Source: Lineus longissimus (lineage: Eukaryota; Nemertea; Pilidiophora; Heteronemertea; Lineidae). Taken from it: DNA of 64,000 bases. Location: positions 15,836,953 to 15,900,952 of the forward strand of contig NC_088324.1 of assembly GCF_910592395.1 (NCBI RefSeq), in the 5' to 3' direction. Under the pieces are notes generated by a model that did no database searches, was not told where the DNA came from, and saw nothing but the letters and a program-made list of their open reading frames with translations. Made by a program: the position numbers and the translations under genes. Positions 22,800 to 36,100 of this stretch are shown here, in pieces; positions within the stretch are counted from its first letter, which is position 1, and each line of letters opens with the position of its first letter.

Positions 22800-25700
22800 G
22801 CGAATGAATGAACGAACTCGCATCATGCATTGACCTATGAGACTGAGATTTGTTAAGACAAACGTAAGTTGTGAGATAGACACAACCGTGCCAATGATAT
22901 GAGTTTCCTATCATTTGATGTGGCGGATTTCAGGAAGTTTTCAATCGTCATCAACATTTAAGAAATGGAAGGACAAAAGTGTCATTGGATAATGAAAAGC
23001 AATTAGTGGGCTTGTGTATTATTTTTTGCTTAGATTGGCCAGATTTTACTCTATGAAATAGATGATGGTCGCTCATGAGGGCGAATTGTCAAATAAAACA
23101 ATCCGCTAATGTGTTTCCAACGCTGGACACACTTCCTGTGTGGTACTTTCTTCTTTTGCCCGGATGCTCACAAAACATAAATCACCTGGCGTTGTCTTCT
23201 GCTATGCTGGATGTTTTAACCTAATACACATGACCGTTTTACCATCTACTTAAAACCTCATTTTGAGCTACATTTCATCTCCCTGACCCTCAAATGAGTC
23301 AAAAACGCCATTTTCGATTTTTTTTAACAGCCAAATTCAAAAGTCGTTCTGTCGTATTGATTTACGACAGAAAAAAAAGTTTAATTTTCTAATCTGATGA
23401 ATTCTACAAGGCGTTTCAAAATGGTAATGGTGAATACTAGCACGTGGGGTATGGGAAACTGGCAATATACTGGCCTAACAACGGGCATCATAAACCACGC
23501 GAAACTGTGAGGTCCGATAATATCAATAACATGACGATGATGCATGGCAATTGGGGGGCAATTTATCATTGACTGTAGTTGTAGTGATTTGGGTTGATTG
23601 CTTAATTACACAAGGGCCCAACTTCATTAGTTAATCCACCGCCACTGGCATTTGGGAATAAAGACGCCATGAAATTTCTTTTACCTGCGTTGCAGTCTAG
23701 AAATCCCATGGCAACATACACAATTCTAAGCTTTAAGTCTAAGTTCGAATGTGATCGGAGTAACAGAAAACACCTAGAGACCTGTCATCCCCGCTGATGC
23801 CTTTTTGTAAGAGCCTGTTTGCATCGTTTAATACCAATTAGGTTTCAAGTAACATATGCCATGAGGAATCCTATACCGTGATGCTGGCATAAAAACGCTA
23901 CTTCCAACACGGTCTTGTCATGATCACGATCGCATCCCAATTGTTTCTGAATGTCAACCAAAGCCCATGAAGGGACCACCCGTCTTAGATTCCCATTCAA
24001 TTATTACGCGATGAGCTTACAGTCTCGTATTAACCTTTCCCAACTTCTTCGCTCGTACTTAACGAAATGTTGTTGGATCCCTCGATAGTTAGCTAGTGTC
24101 AGTCGAAGGCGTAACATACTTCAACACGTCTCTGAAGGAACATAAAGTATTATATTCATGTGCCCAGGGATGAAGACCCGCATTATCACGCAACCAGACT
24201 TTCTTAGGAAATATTAAGATGAACTGAAGTCTCTTCCTGTTATCGCAAGGGGTTTTACGGAGGTGACAGCGTGACTTATATAACACTAGCTAAAGAAACA
24301 AAGTGACGCGTCATTTTACGCACTGGCACGAAGTAGAAATGGCTTGATTATGATTCAGAGCAAAATTTCATCAAATTTCAAAGTTCAATGATCCATTTAT
24401 TAGCGTTGTCATGATGTTTCTGTGTCGTAATTTCAAAATTATGATTTGAAATTTCGTGTTTTTCCTTCTTCTGTTGATGTCCAAGCAAGCAATGGTTCGA
24501 TGAAGTGATAATGATTTGAATGGACTATTCCAAAGGGGAAAATTGAAAGTAACTAATGCCAGAAATGTCGCTTGAGGTTGGATAAGGTTGGATTGAGATA
24601 CCACGCTTAACTAAACTCTTGGTCGCATTCCACTGAAATAGACTCTGCTCGACCTGAAATATCATGGTGGAAGAAAACGATTCATATCGTTTGTGCCAAC
24701 CGACGCATTCCAATGCGATTACGCCTGTTACATCATCGCATTAACAGTAACAAATCTAAAGCATGAATTGGAATCCACTGAGTTACGAAGCAATTCACCT
24801 CATCAGTGGATTTAAGGCATTTTAAAAAGAAAACCGCAGGAACTCGTGCGTTTGTCATCAATATAAGCAAAAAGCATTTTAATGTCGAGGAACTACACTA
24901 AACGGTTTATCTAATTGAATAGTAAATATCGAATCAAGTTTGTGGATAGTGTGATGGGTGTAATTTTCCTGTCACGGTGGTTTACCCGGGTGACATGATA
25001 GAGCATTTAGTCGAACTGCTTTTTTTCCCGACCTCGAATAGATGGTGACATCGCAAGGACGTATTTCGCGGAATACGCTGCTGTTAGTTGGATGAGTCCT
25101 TGGGTAGAGGGTCGGGGGGGGGGGATTTCATTATGCGTTCAAATGTGCTTTTATAACAAGATATTTAAGCTTCTCGCTAGATATTGGGCAAGAGAGAACG
25201 TTGGGTTCTAGAAGTCTAACGAATGAGCTATATTATATTGAAATACAATAAGCTATCACATGTACCCCGCCGTTACCATCCCAGCGTAACTGTGGTGGAA
25301 AATTCTTAATCGATGCGGCAAAGACAGATGATGGACCATCAGGTCGGGAGTGCGATCAAAGCTGACACCATTGTTAGAGAGGTCACTCCACTGTGAATAG
25401 GAGGTGAGTTGACCAAACGGGAGACTGGAGATGCCATTCAAGAATCGATCACCATGAACATTTAGTGGCGTAATAAGCAGAGAGCAGAAATTCATGGATC
25501 TCAAATGTTCTGTGCTGAGAAGTAGCCAAGAGTTGAGCCGATGATAAGTCAAAGCACATGAAGAAGCATGGGAGTTTAAATTCCGGTCACTTTGATTTTT
25601 AGAGACAAGAAATGACTGCTAGTTACGGAAAACAGACGTCTTGACTTCTGTTAGTGAAAGAATCCTATAGCCAATTTTAGACGACCATCACTCCCAATTT

Positions 25701-27860
25701 GTTGCAGAGACGTCGGCAACTGGTCGCCGGCGACAAACTTACAAATCTTCAGTTATGATCGCCCATCGGACACCGCTGATAGTCGCAATACAGAGTACAA
25801 AAGCTTTAACCCTGTTACTGCCAATAGAGAAATACCATTTGATCACATGTCAATGCTTTCCTTCAAGAATACAACATGCGCCCACGTTTACAAAGAATTA
25901 CACGCTGATGATAAGCCATCCTGTGATGATACACCGGCCGAACAACAAGCGCAGATTCACAATTACCTTCATTGCGTCGATTGCATACTTGGTCTAACAC
26001 TGATGGCACTGTAATGAAATGCACGATGGTCGCCTCTGAAGCGGTGCTAATTGGAGTATTGGTAAATGAATTGGCAAACAGAGGCATCGGTCATTGTATA
26101 TAAGAAGGTGGACACATTTCCGCATTTCGCTGCACCTCAGAGAGGAACTAAAACTGGCATGCGTACACAATCTGGAAGCTAATAAACCTATAAACACGAT
26201 AATAGAGAACTGCTTCAGTCTATCACATACGGCAATGTGGAAATGGTCCACAAAGGTTTATCAGAAAGAACGTCCTTCAACAATGTCTTTAACTCAACAA
26301 GATGTTAGGATGTTAGAAATGCGTTTAACAGGAAGAGAACAAGGTTATCTCCGGAATGGGCATGCGACGTCGCCAAGACAAGGCTATGACCAGAAGGCGG
26401 CCGTCGATTTCTTAAATCGCAATCACAACCGCCAATTGTCATGTAGTCATGGTCTGCCAAAACCAACTTCTCTGGTTTATGGAGAGCTTTGTACAGTCTT
26501 TATTTCAGTCAGAGGGGGTTTAAAGTCTCTCGCTCGAATTAATTGGTTGTTGGTTGATCAAAATTCATTAGATGATGGGTATGTTTCGACCGGACAGCAG
26601 AAATAACAGAGGCGTTTGATTGATCACCAAGACCTTTCAAATGACTATCGAGTTTTGGTTGGAGTGGTTATCACAGTAAAAGAGACTCTCGCGACCAGAA
26701 ATGACCGGAGGTGTGATGAGTGTCGGGAGAATAGAAGTCCGAATTTTTAGTTTGACAAATCATAGTCTTCTAAAGTGCCACGGTGGAATTATTGATTGGA
26801 CTTGTCCATGGTATATGAGTCTGATAAGTTCTGTGGAGGTAGAAATGAATTATGTATGAGACTGAGTAGCTGAGCTGACAACTGTCACTAGTAGAGATGA
26901 TATGCTCGCCTTACCTGGATACGGAATGATGCATTTGAAGCCTATGTACTACAAGTAAACGTAAACCGATAAGGATCCGTAACTGCATATACACTGCTGG
27001 TCTCAAAGTCTCTACTCGGCCTACAGACTACCCTCTAGTTAACACATCATGGTTTCATGAATGTAATGGCTTTTAAAATGACTCGGATTGCTAGTATCAA
27101 AATATCATTGGCGTCATTTCGAAACATTTGCTGTCAAAGACCTAAGATTTGCCCCTAAATCTACATAAAACCACGGTCTAGTTGGCCTATCTACGGGCCT
27201 CCTTCCCCCACATGAATCTAAAACATCTCTGATTAATATCGAGATCGTCAGCGCGAACCAGACACAAAACAATGTCCGTCTACTTCAAGATAACATTGCT
27301 ATCCGAAGTTATAAAGCTCCGCTTTTTACCTCCTTGGGTCGATAATAAACAAATCTACACCAGAGTCCAAAAAGGAGACGAAGCTTTGGATGGTCATTGT
27401 AGACATATCATATGTACTTTGTTATTTCCCATAGCTGGTATAAAAAACAGGCTACCGTTTCCAACAGTATCATATACTCTATCCAGGTGTATTAACTGTG
27501 TTTTTGTTTGATGCTAAATGGACACAATTTGTCAGGCATCATTTTGATGCGGAGGTACGTAATCCCTTATCTGGGCAGGCCTTCCCCTCTCGAACAGAAC
27601 AGAGGGCTTGTTAATTGCGGAATAAAGTGTCTGCTATTTTGATATCTGATCCATGACCAAAAGATTGTCGGTGAAGGCGGAATATTCATTTTGTCTGAAG
27701 AATTTCGCCATCTGTTCTGTCCATTCGCCCATTGTTATCGTAGAGTATATAATTGTGTCTTAAACTGAAAAACCCGTCATCTAACGGGATGAATACATTT
27801 CTATCCAGAAGTATTAAGGTAGCAGGAAGGGTTGGGCGTTTGTGGTTTCTGAGTCTGAGG
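22800..27860. other. Intergenic, one unexplained long frame
   Basis: No gene is recognised. The longest frame is 26094-26606 (+, 170 codons), from an ATG-like start to a TAA, with an inner ATG at about 26283 and a basic, Gln/Asn-rich stretch after it. It matches no family I know, and there are no clear splice sites around it. A run of Gs lies at about 25111. Confidence 0.4.
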
Positions 27861-27870
27861 GGATTGGTGT

Positions 27871-27934
27871 CTGTTGACTGTGCTTTAAGAGAGACTAGGC
27901 ATGGCGCCCGTCTCTCTTAAAGCACAGTCAACAG
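27871..27934. repeat. Perfect 25-bp inverted repeat (hairpin)
   Basis: Arms 27871-27895 and 27910-27934 are exactly complementary around a 14-nt loop. The right arm and about 25 bp after it recur directly at 28264-28312 with only a few changes, also preceded by AGGCATGGCGCC. The hairpin therefore arose by inverted duplication of one end of a local repeat. Confidence 0.95.
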
Positions 27935-28339
27935 GCATTTGGTCTCAGTATTTGGGTTTTGATTGCCATGACTGTACCCCTGTAAAAGTCAGAGGAGGAG
28001 AAGTTTGGAATGATGAAAGCATTGAAGAAGAAGAAATGTTATTATTGAGGAAAGCAAAATTTATTATGAGACTAGAAGGCAGTGTCCTGACTTGATTATT
28101 TTGAAAATGGCGGTCTGAACACATTAAAAGGTGGAACATGGCATTTTATCGACTTTGAAGTGTTCCGCAGTTAAAGGGAGACTATAGGCAGCAGCTAGGT
28201 AGGCAAGATAAAGTCATACAAATTTGCCAATAGGGGTCAGTCATATCTCTAGGCATGGCGCCAGTCTCTCTTAAAGCACAGTCAACAGGCATTTGGTCTT
28301 AGTATTTGGGTAAGTACAGAATCAAGGCAGCTCAGAGAG

Positions 28340-30545
28340 CAATGATTGAACGATGCTGTGGACAAGTCCAAGGATACTGCATCAGTCACGACCAACTTCT
28401 CATCAGAAAGCGTCACCACCAGCATATTCAATGTTCAGTTCCAACCTGTACCAGTCCAATGCACGCTTGTCATGGTCAGCAGTGGTCAGCTTAGCGCGAT
28501 ATGGAACATTCTTCCGAAACTCAAGCGAGGGAAGTCTGCTCATTAGCCTATCTCGCGCACTGCTCCTTCTTGTCAAACATCGTAGTGAAATCGTGGTACA
28601 GTGGGGCGTCCTCGAGGATTGCAGCTGGTCGGACAGACGTGAGGTGGAATGTGGGCGGCTGCACTTCTTCGTTGATGTGCGATGGCAGATAGCACAGTTG
28701 TTGCGTTGCATGACAGCTGAAAGTGAATGTGATATCATAGAACTGAGGCGTTTGCAATGAGACTATAGGTGAAGTAGAAGCAAGGAGTGAAATGGGCCAT
28801 CTTCCAGTGACTAATATACAGAGTAAGGGCACTGGGTGTTGTTAGATTCAGCATTGAATGTATTCCTCGTACAAGCGTGAATAGTGTGGACATACAGGAG
28901 AGGTGAGAGACCCCTATTGACTACTTCTTGTAACTTTATCTTGGATATTATATGAGTATTGAACTTCTAGCCATGGAATATGAAGAAATTGAAGTTGTAG
29001 GCATGGAATATGAAAAATTATTCAACGGTGAAAGACATTATTCCATGAGGCTTTGCCGTGATCGCAAAGGACGCGACGCGATTGGTTCACATGCTAATGA
29101 GGTATGATAATGATAATTACCTCTATAATGCTACTTGGATAGCGACTGTGTCGTTGATTGCAACAGTGGTCTATGTCAATGTGTGCCTGTAATGTCAATG
29201 AAGTATGATGAGGTGATGACGATAGTGCAATTATTAAATATTGGCAAGAGATCATACTACAACATAGGTCTTGTTTTTGACAGATGACTGTGCGACATTC
29301 CCATTGGGTCTTGTTAGAGTCAGCACTGCATGTATTCCTTGTACAAGCTTGAATGGTTGTGACGGACTTTGAGGGGTGAGAGACCCCCATCGGCTACTTC
29401 GGCTAACTTTATCTTGCCTACCTAGCTGCTAGCAATAGTGCCCCTTTATCAAGACTGACCCACTGTGCGGGGCTAAGAAATTACCTTTATAATCCTAGTT
29501 GGATAACCACTGTGTAGATGATTTGAAGAGTGCTCTGTGGATGTGTGCCTGTAATGTCAATGAAAGTATGATGAGGTGATGACGATAGTGGAATGACGAA
29601 ATATTGGAAAGAGATCTATTCCTAGAAGAACATATGTCCTGTTTTGACTAGGTGGCGCATTTTAGAATCAGCAGTGAGCACTGTGTGTAACATGGTGGAG
29701 GCAGCGGAGATAATAACTGTGTCGAAAGTATTGTTATAGGGCCTTCCCTAGGCCCATGGGGTTAAATTTACAATCCACGATTGAAAAGACGTAGTTTGAT
29801 CGCATTCAACTATAAATCCATTGAACAGTTGTGTTCCTTTAGTCAACCGATGACCTTTTGTTGGGGATTGTAAACTGTAAATGTATTATGGACTGGGAGA
29901 CGGGGGAAACACAAGTGAAATAGACCAAAACAAGTGATTTTGGGGCTTTGGTTTAGACGCATGCCCCACATGCGCCATGCGGGATTAGGCCTATACGGTT
30001 CATGTGAACTTGTTGACATCTACATGATCTAGTGCTGTTATTGAATGGTCATGGTACATGGTAGGCCTAATCATCATGGCTATATGTTTCAGGAAAAGCT
30101 CGGAGTAAAATGAACTGCCGATGAATAATGATGTTGTTCATGTTTACCATGTTTACTAGTACATAGCCATAGGGTATGCACTGGCCAGTGCACTTTCTGC
30201 ACGTCGTCATGGTCATGTACGTGATACCTTGCATTTTGTTTTTTGAATGCGCATGCTTTTTGGGCAAAATCACTTGTACCAACACTAATGAATAATGTCT
30301 TCTTATCCCTATGACTCCATACACAGTGAGGGCATTGTCCCATTCCCATCAAATGGTAACTTATTGTACCGTATTAGGGTGGAAGTTGGGGAGCAGATAC
30401 CTACCGTTGCACGCCTGTCATAATCAGCAGTGATGAGCTTAGCGCGATATGGAACATTCTTCAGAAACTCAAGCGAGGGAAGTCTGCTCATTAGCATATC
30501 TCGCGCACTGCTCCTTCTTGTCAAACATCGTAGTGAAATCGTAAT
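28340..30545. repeat. Mosaic of diverged local duplications
   Basis: At least three segments occur twice: 28465-28590 with 30410-30540; 28840-28945 with 29300-29410; and about 29190-29250 with 29550-29620. A further block at 28175-28245 matches the reverse complement of the GAGAGACCCC / TTTATCTTGCCTACCTAGC region near 29385-29435. Copies are around 80-95 percent alike by eye. The pattern suggests nested or tandemly duplicated mobile DNA. Confidence 0.7.
28403..28832 (-). pseudogene. Frame-broken, duplicated coding remnant
   Basis: Read on the minus strand, one frame ends FDKKEQCAR-stop and a second continues RLMSRLPSLEFRKNVPYRAK for about 60 residues. The amino-acid composition of both parts looks protein-like, so a frameshift at about 28550-28560 probably separates halves of one frame. 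The same junction and downstream peptide recur at 30309-30524 (MLMSRLPSLEFLKN). I do not recognise the family; repetition and decay suggest a mobile-element protein. Confidence 0.4.
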
Positions 30546-30549
30546 GGAA

Positions 30550-30574
30550 AACGTCTGGCTTTGCGCCAGACGTT
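30550..30574. repeat. 10-bp hairpin
   Basis: AACGTCTGGC and its exact complement GCCAGACGTT are separated by five bases. It sits right where the 28/30-kb duplicated segment ends, so it may mark an element terminus. Confidence 0.7.
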
Positions 30575-31879
30575 GAGACTAATAAGTGAAGAACTAATAG
30601 GTAAAGAACTTCTACTTGCGCGAGACTGCTCTGATAAAATTATCATTGCAGAGACTACGGTGACGTACACATATATTTTTTACAATCAAAAATGCCCTCA
30701 AAAGACGACATGGAATGATTATTTTATTGATATTTCCTACTATATACCTTCCAATTATCACTTTATACAAATAGATCGGCGTTAGGTCGCATGCTTTTCT
30801 TTCCTGGTGACACTATAAAGCAAAATAGTTGCAACCCCGTAAATGCGCTATAAGTCCAATAATAAGTGACGGTGACCCGTTATAAATGTTTCGCCAGCTT
30901 CGCTTTTTTGCCGCTACGCGGCGCGTTGGGCCCTTGCGTCTAGTGGTATAAATGAAATAACCATGTATGCATTGAGAACAATTTGACGATGAAGTGCGGA
31001 CGTAAGGCTGTGAAACAGACGGGTGCATCTGCTCCTGAACTAACTCACTGTCTCTCGCACTCTCGCCCGATCACTTCCTTTGGCGGGATCATATAGATGT
31101 TTCATATACAGTACACTTCCTGCCAAGATATCAGCAGCTTCTGCCCTTATGGGATATTCAACAGAATAACCAAAAAGACATAACCCAGGAATTATAGATG
31201 GGACTTAAACTGCCGCAACTATTCAGACATCGGGTCAAACACTTGTCAGGTTTACTGAGAAACTTACTCTTTTTTCTACCTCGATAACTGGTCAACATAA
31301 AAACATTTTGCCCTTTCAACAGCGTCTGATGATATTCACCAGTCGAGACGGATTACTGGTTAAGTAAGGGCATACAAGCGCTTTCAGATCCGGAACATTA
31401 TGTTGAATCATATTCCAAAGGCTGTAAGCATGACATGGGAAACCATAACCATCTAGATCGACATGAAAAACATGTCGTACAATTTCGTTGTTCACAGCAT
31501 TACCGAAATGCCAGGCCAAGGCGCTTACATGTATCTCGACGTTTAAGTGCCAACTTTTCGCTGAATATTTTTTCATTGTATTAATCCCACATTTGGAGAA
31601 GGGAGAGTACGATATTTGAGCCGAGACTCCCAGACGGACAAAATATGTCAAACCAAATAAGTATCGACATCAGTTCAATCTGATTTTACAATCAAATCTC
31701 TTTCCTTCTTTATCAATTACGACAAAGACCTCTTAAGGGCTCCTTAAGGTCGGAGGAGTTTAATGTCAAAAATAGTCTCTAAAATCGTTTGGCAAGTTCT
31801 CTTTTACATGTAATTATGTGAAATTGAGATGTGACAGAAAATCCTTATTTTAGGAAAGTCAGAAAGACTTATCATTTCG

Positions 31880-32100
31880 CGTGCCGATCGCCGTGAAAAG
31901 ACGAATGCTGCCATGTTTTCTGTTGAGAAATTGATTGCGGCAATTTATCATGCTACAGATGGCAAAAGTCCAAATATTTTTTTCACTTGTTTTTTTTCTG
32001 CAGAGAATGAAGAAACATATTAGTAAAAAAAAAACAACAAAACAACAAAAAAAACAAAAAAAAATTTTGGCTTCAGAATTTTTCACTTTCTGTTACCCTT
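31880..32100 (-). mobile_element. Internal fragment of the Tigger/pogo-like family
   Basis: AAGACGAATGCTGCCATG, GAGAAATTGATTGCGGCAA and the AATTTTGGCTTCAGAATTTT end match the interior of the 44.3-44.7 kb copy in the same order. Termini are absent. A long A-rich expansion interrupts it near 32025-32065. Confidence 0.7.
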
Positions 32101-33753
32101 TGAAACCATAGAAATTATCTCGGGAACCATATTTTGCGTACATGTACTTGTTTATCACACTGTGTCTTATTTGGTAGAACATTTCGGAATTTACTTATTT
32201 ATGTTAAAGCTGGAGGAACCTTTATGAAAAAGAACACACTCGCCATAACGTTGCTTTGTTAAACTTCAAAAAGTATCGAAATCGGTGTTCGACTAATAAA
32301 GGATGATGTCGAATCAACATACCATAAGCACGCATTGTTGCCATTGTTGTGGATAAATGGCCACGATGATATAATGCGCTTAGACTGAGAAGCGAATGGT
32401 TTTATATAAGCACAATAAAAGCTTCATTATAACTCTTGTTACTCACAACTGCGATTCATTTCCATCATATAAAAGAGACCGACAACACATGTCTTCTCTG
32501 TACGTATACTGGGCAATCTATAGGCCTAATTTCTATTCGACACTATATGAGAGTCTAATTGGAGACTGTTTCATTTCGATGCAACCTTGTACATCTATCA
32601 AATTACATCAAAGGTTTCGAGAAGCCCTTAATGTCTTTTTCATATGAAATTCAATAATGTGTTAAGTACCAACATGAAAGGGTAGTTAGTGATAAGATTA
32701 AAATCACATGCAATCGGGTTGGATAAGAAGATTGTAAGCACGCTCAGTCTAGACCTGGATTTGGGAGGCAAATAAAGGTGGTTCCCCTTCAGAAAACAAC
32801 TTGATATTTTAGTTTTACGTTATTCGTGGAAGGAAAAAGGCTAACATGTTCTTTCTCAATGGGTACCACTGGTCAAAGCTGAGTTACATTTCCAGCTGTG
32901 GTTGTTGCAAACTTTAACTTTGTTAAAGTAGTTGTAGAGTCGTCTGCCACCTGAGCTAGTCTCATTGACACAAAGTTGCCTTTGACACCTACTTTCTTCG
33001 GAAAACAAGAATATTAACCGAACCATGTTAGAATATGTATTACGGCTGTTGAAACAACGTGAATGATCAATGGGTGAAAGTGGCAAGAAACATCTCAAAC
33101 ACTGTTTACTTTGAATACTCTCAACCATGGACCAATTGCCAAACCAGAAGAAGTGTTATCCAATACCATAAAACAATGTTCACAGCCACTACAACTAAAG
33201 TCAACTGACTTAAACGATCTGATAAGTGAAAATGTCAAATTCGACCTTTGCTAATCCCGGACGCAAGATCACTGGAAGCCATTAGTACCAATTACTGGAT
33301 AGGATGTGGTATGGAAAGGCTAAAGCATGGTTGATAACAACAAATGGATATGTGGTGGCGAATAGCTAAGGAGCAAATTGCTTTCCTGCGAACTTCTACA
33401 CTTAGAGTGCCGGAACTAGGCCTCGTATGTAGGCTTGAACAACGGAATTCGGCGCAAATAATACTTTCTATTGACGGGCGGGTCTTATCGATACCACACT
33501 CTAGTTTTAAGGGTATGTCTACTTAGATCCTTCTGTTGGCATCCGAAAGGGGAGACATTTAAGTATGCTCGATTATAGTCAGAGGAAGCCTTATGTACTG
33601 TTATATTGGTTATTTAAGATGATAATAGCATGCTTTCTGAGGTGTAAGGAATTAAAAAATATCTTGGGTGACGAATAGGCAAATTTCCTTTATTCGGAAC
33701 AATAGGAGTCCTTTCAAACATAGTGTCCTAGTTTGAGAGTCCTGCCAAACATA
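32101..33753. other. Intergenic, no recognised gene
   Basis: Short open frames only (32396-32647 +, 32856-33128 -), without motifs or an exon context. Confidence 0.5.
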
Positions 33754-34059
33754 TTTGAGATATACAGGCCGTGTATGTTACAGTACACGTCAGCAACCTT
33801 TGAGATATACAGGCCGTGTATGTTACAGTACACGTCAGCAAGGATAACCTTTGAGATATACAGGCCGTGTATGTTACAGTACACGTCAGCAAGGATAACC
33901 TTTGAGATATACAGGCCGTGTATGTTACAGTACACGTCAGCAAGGATAACCTTTGAGATATACAGGCCGTGTATGTTACAGTACACGTCAGCAAGGATAA
34001 CCTTTGAGATATACAGGCCGTGTATGTTACAGTACACGTCAGCAAGGATAACCTTTGAG
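33754..34059. repeat. 51-bp minisatellite, six copies
   Basis: Units start at 33754 (a 45-bp copy), 33799, 33850, 33901, 33952 and 34003, with a partial copy at 34054. Each holds the near-palindrome GTGTATGTTACAGTACAC. All lengths are multiples of three, which keeps long repeat-encoded frames open on both strands; these are not genes. Confidence 0.95.
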
Positions 34060-35630
34060 CGTCATTTTCTTTTTAACGTCTGCAGCAGTTTCTATCAAGG
34101 GAAACCATCGGTTAAAAGCACATCACACCGAGCTAAACAGGGTTATATACTTCCGCAGTTATATGTCGCCAGTTGACTCATATTAAGAGAGATTCTACTA
34201 CATATTGCACCATCAGTAACGCATCATTATCAATAATCGATACTAACTATTACCCAGATAGTAGTCCGTTTAAAGGAAAAGGAATTAACGTCAAATGTGC
34301 AGTTTTTCTGGAAAGCAATATATACATACTGTATTAGGTTAACGATCATAGACACCATACTACTCGTCACGCCACTTCGGACAAATGATAAGCTTCGTCT
34401 CTGTGTTAGAAATTCATTTGATGAGTGCTGTGGCCGAGGGAGGTTTCTGCATATCAAATTTTCCAGAAATGTCATCACCAAAAAGTCGACCATCAGTAGC
34501 GCTCTTCACTCACAACACCAACTGCACTGTCACACTAAAAAGGCATCTTAGACCAAACGTAACAAAACATTATCATGGTAAAGTAAAACGTTTCAGTGGT
34601 CTGATCAAGAAAAAAGCGATTGATGACTAAAGAATTTTTAGCGAATGCGTTTTTCCATGAAATCACTTTATATTGCAACCATTCTATATCTCATTCTGAA
34701 TTCCAAACGGCGGCTACTACGACTTTCAAGATGCCTTTAAGTTTTTAAGCTCCGATCCTAATGGTACTACCACATTCTTAGTAACAGCACTTAAATAATC
34801 ACCATGCAGTAGAACTGAAAGGCAGTAAGAAATACTAATTGGGACTTGCAGAGGATTTTACCACCCGCAGTAATTTTCTACTTCAGCCCCCGGGATATGG
34901 CATGTGGATCTGTCACAAAATCCTTATTTCTATCTGCAAGTCAGAAAAATCAGGAAAACGTTGTGATCGCATTCGAAACAGAGTAAAAACCCAGATCTCC
35001 AGATCCAGTCATAAGTGATCTTGACAAGCACGGGTAATCGCAGTAACTTATTGTGAGAGACTTCAACATGGCACTCCAATTGAGAGGTGTCGATTCAAAT
35101 GGATTTCTAATGTCAGAATGCAGTTATGAGTAGAGCGTTAATGCTGTCAAACACTGAGACCCAATTAAAGGTAAAGGGCCAATAGTGATGTGTTGGTCCC
35201 AATTTCCACCTAATGACAAAGTTAATCTGATGATTTTTCCTCCCCGCCTTGCAATGAATCACTCACCCGCAAAAGGGTACCACTCAATATTATGAAGAGT
35301 CAGGGTGGGGCAAGATACCATGAAATATGATTGTGTGTTTCCTATTCTAAATGGACAATCGCCAACCATTCTCCATATGGGGTATCTGATTGTGTAGTGT
35401 TTGTGAAATACAGCAGAAATACCGATAATGAGGTTCAAGAATGTGAAAAGCTGGAAAACCAATAAGACATAGTGATATGGATGCGAGGGTTCCTGCGAAA
35501 TCAAGAGGTGTTGATGATTCAATAACTTTAATGTATATTTGCTTACGTGTTGGTGCCTATCCATGCACATCACTGCCTCGCCTATTCAAAGCCGATTCAG
35601 AGGCACATGAAACTGGAACCACTCTGTCGT
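34060..35630. other. Intergenic, no recognised gene
   Basis: Several short frames on both strands, none with motifs or consistent splice sites. Confidence 0.5.
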
Positions 35631-35631
35631 G

Positions 35632-36100
35632 TAGATAAAGATAAGATAAGATAAGATAAGATAAACTTTATTTTCATCGGTATGAGATAAAATTACAAAC
35701 ATGAGCTCCAAAGCTCTTGGACCGATATCAAACAAAGACACGAGTAAAACACAACGAAGGTAGAAAAAGTTTAACAGGAATTTAACATTTATACATTACA
35801 AGTTTACGGATAAGAAGATTTAGAAGATTTAGAAGAGAAAAAGAGAAACTGACGGCTTGAAGAAAAACAATGATGTTGATTTCTAAGACCACCCAGTCCC
35901 TATATGAAATACACCTACCATCCATATATGACCACACTTAGCACCATCGGTGTCTCATCTAACACAACCAAGTCAGACCAAACACCACCCATAGAAGATT
36001 CCGCCCAAACCTTCAAACAAAGTCCTGATCGTTCTCTCGGTTCCTGCACTCGCTACGGTAATAACCTTTATCAAGCGTAAATCGGCTAATACTAGGATTG
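35632..36100 (-). mobile_element. Probable LINE 3' end with pentanucleotide tail
   Basis: A (GATAA)n run at 35632-35665 adjoins AACTTTATTTTCATCGGTAT. On the minus strand this reads AATAAAGTTTATC followed by repeated TTATC, the usual look of a CR1-like LINE 3' UTR and tail. No reverse-transcriptase frame is visible, so it is strongly 5'-truncated; the far boundary is a guess. Confidence 0.45.

Noticed and set aside
31316-31651. 111-codon minus-strand frame with mixed composition
   Set aside because: No motif, start context or neighbouring exon; kept only as a note.
33714-34176. Overlapping 105-147-codon frames on both strands
   Set aside because: They are produced by the 51-bp minisatellite, whose period is a multiple of three; the peptides are simple repeats.
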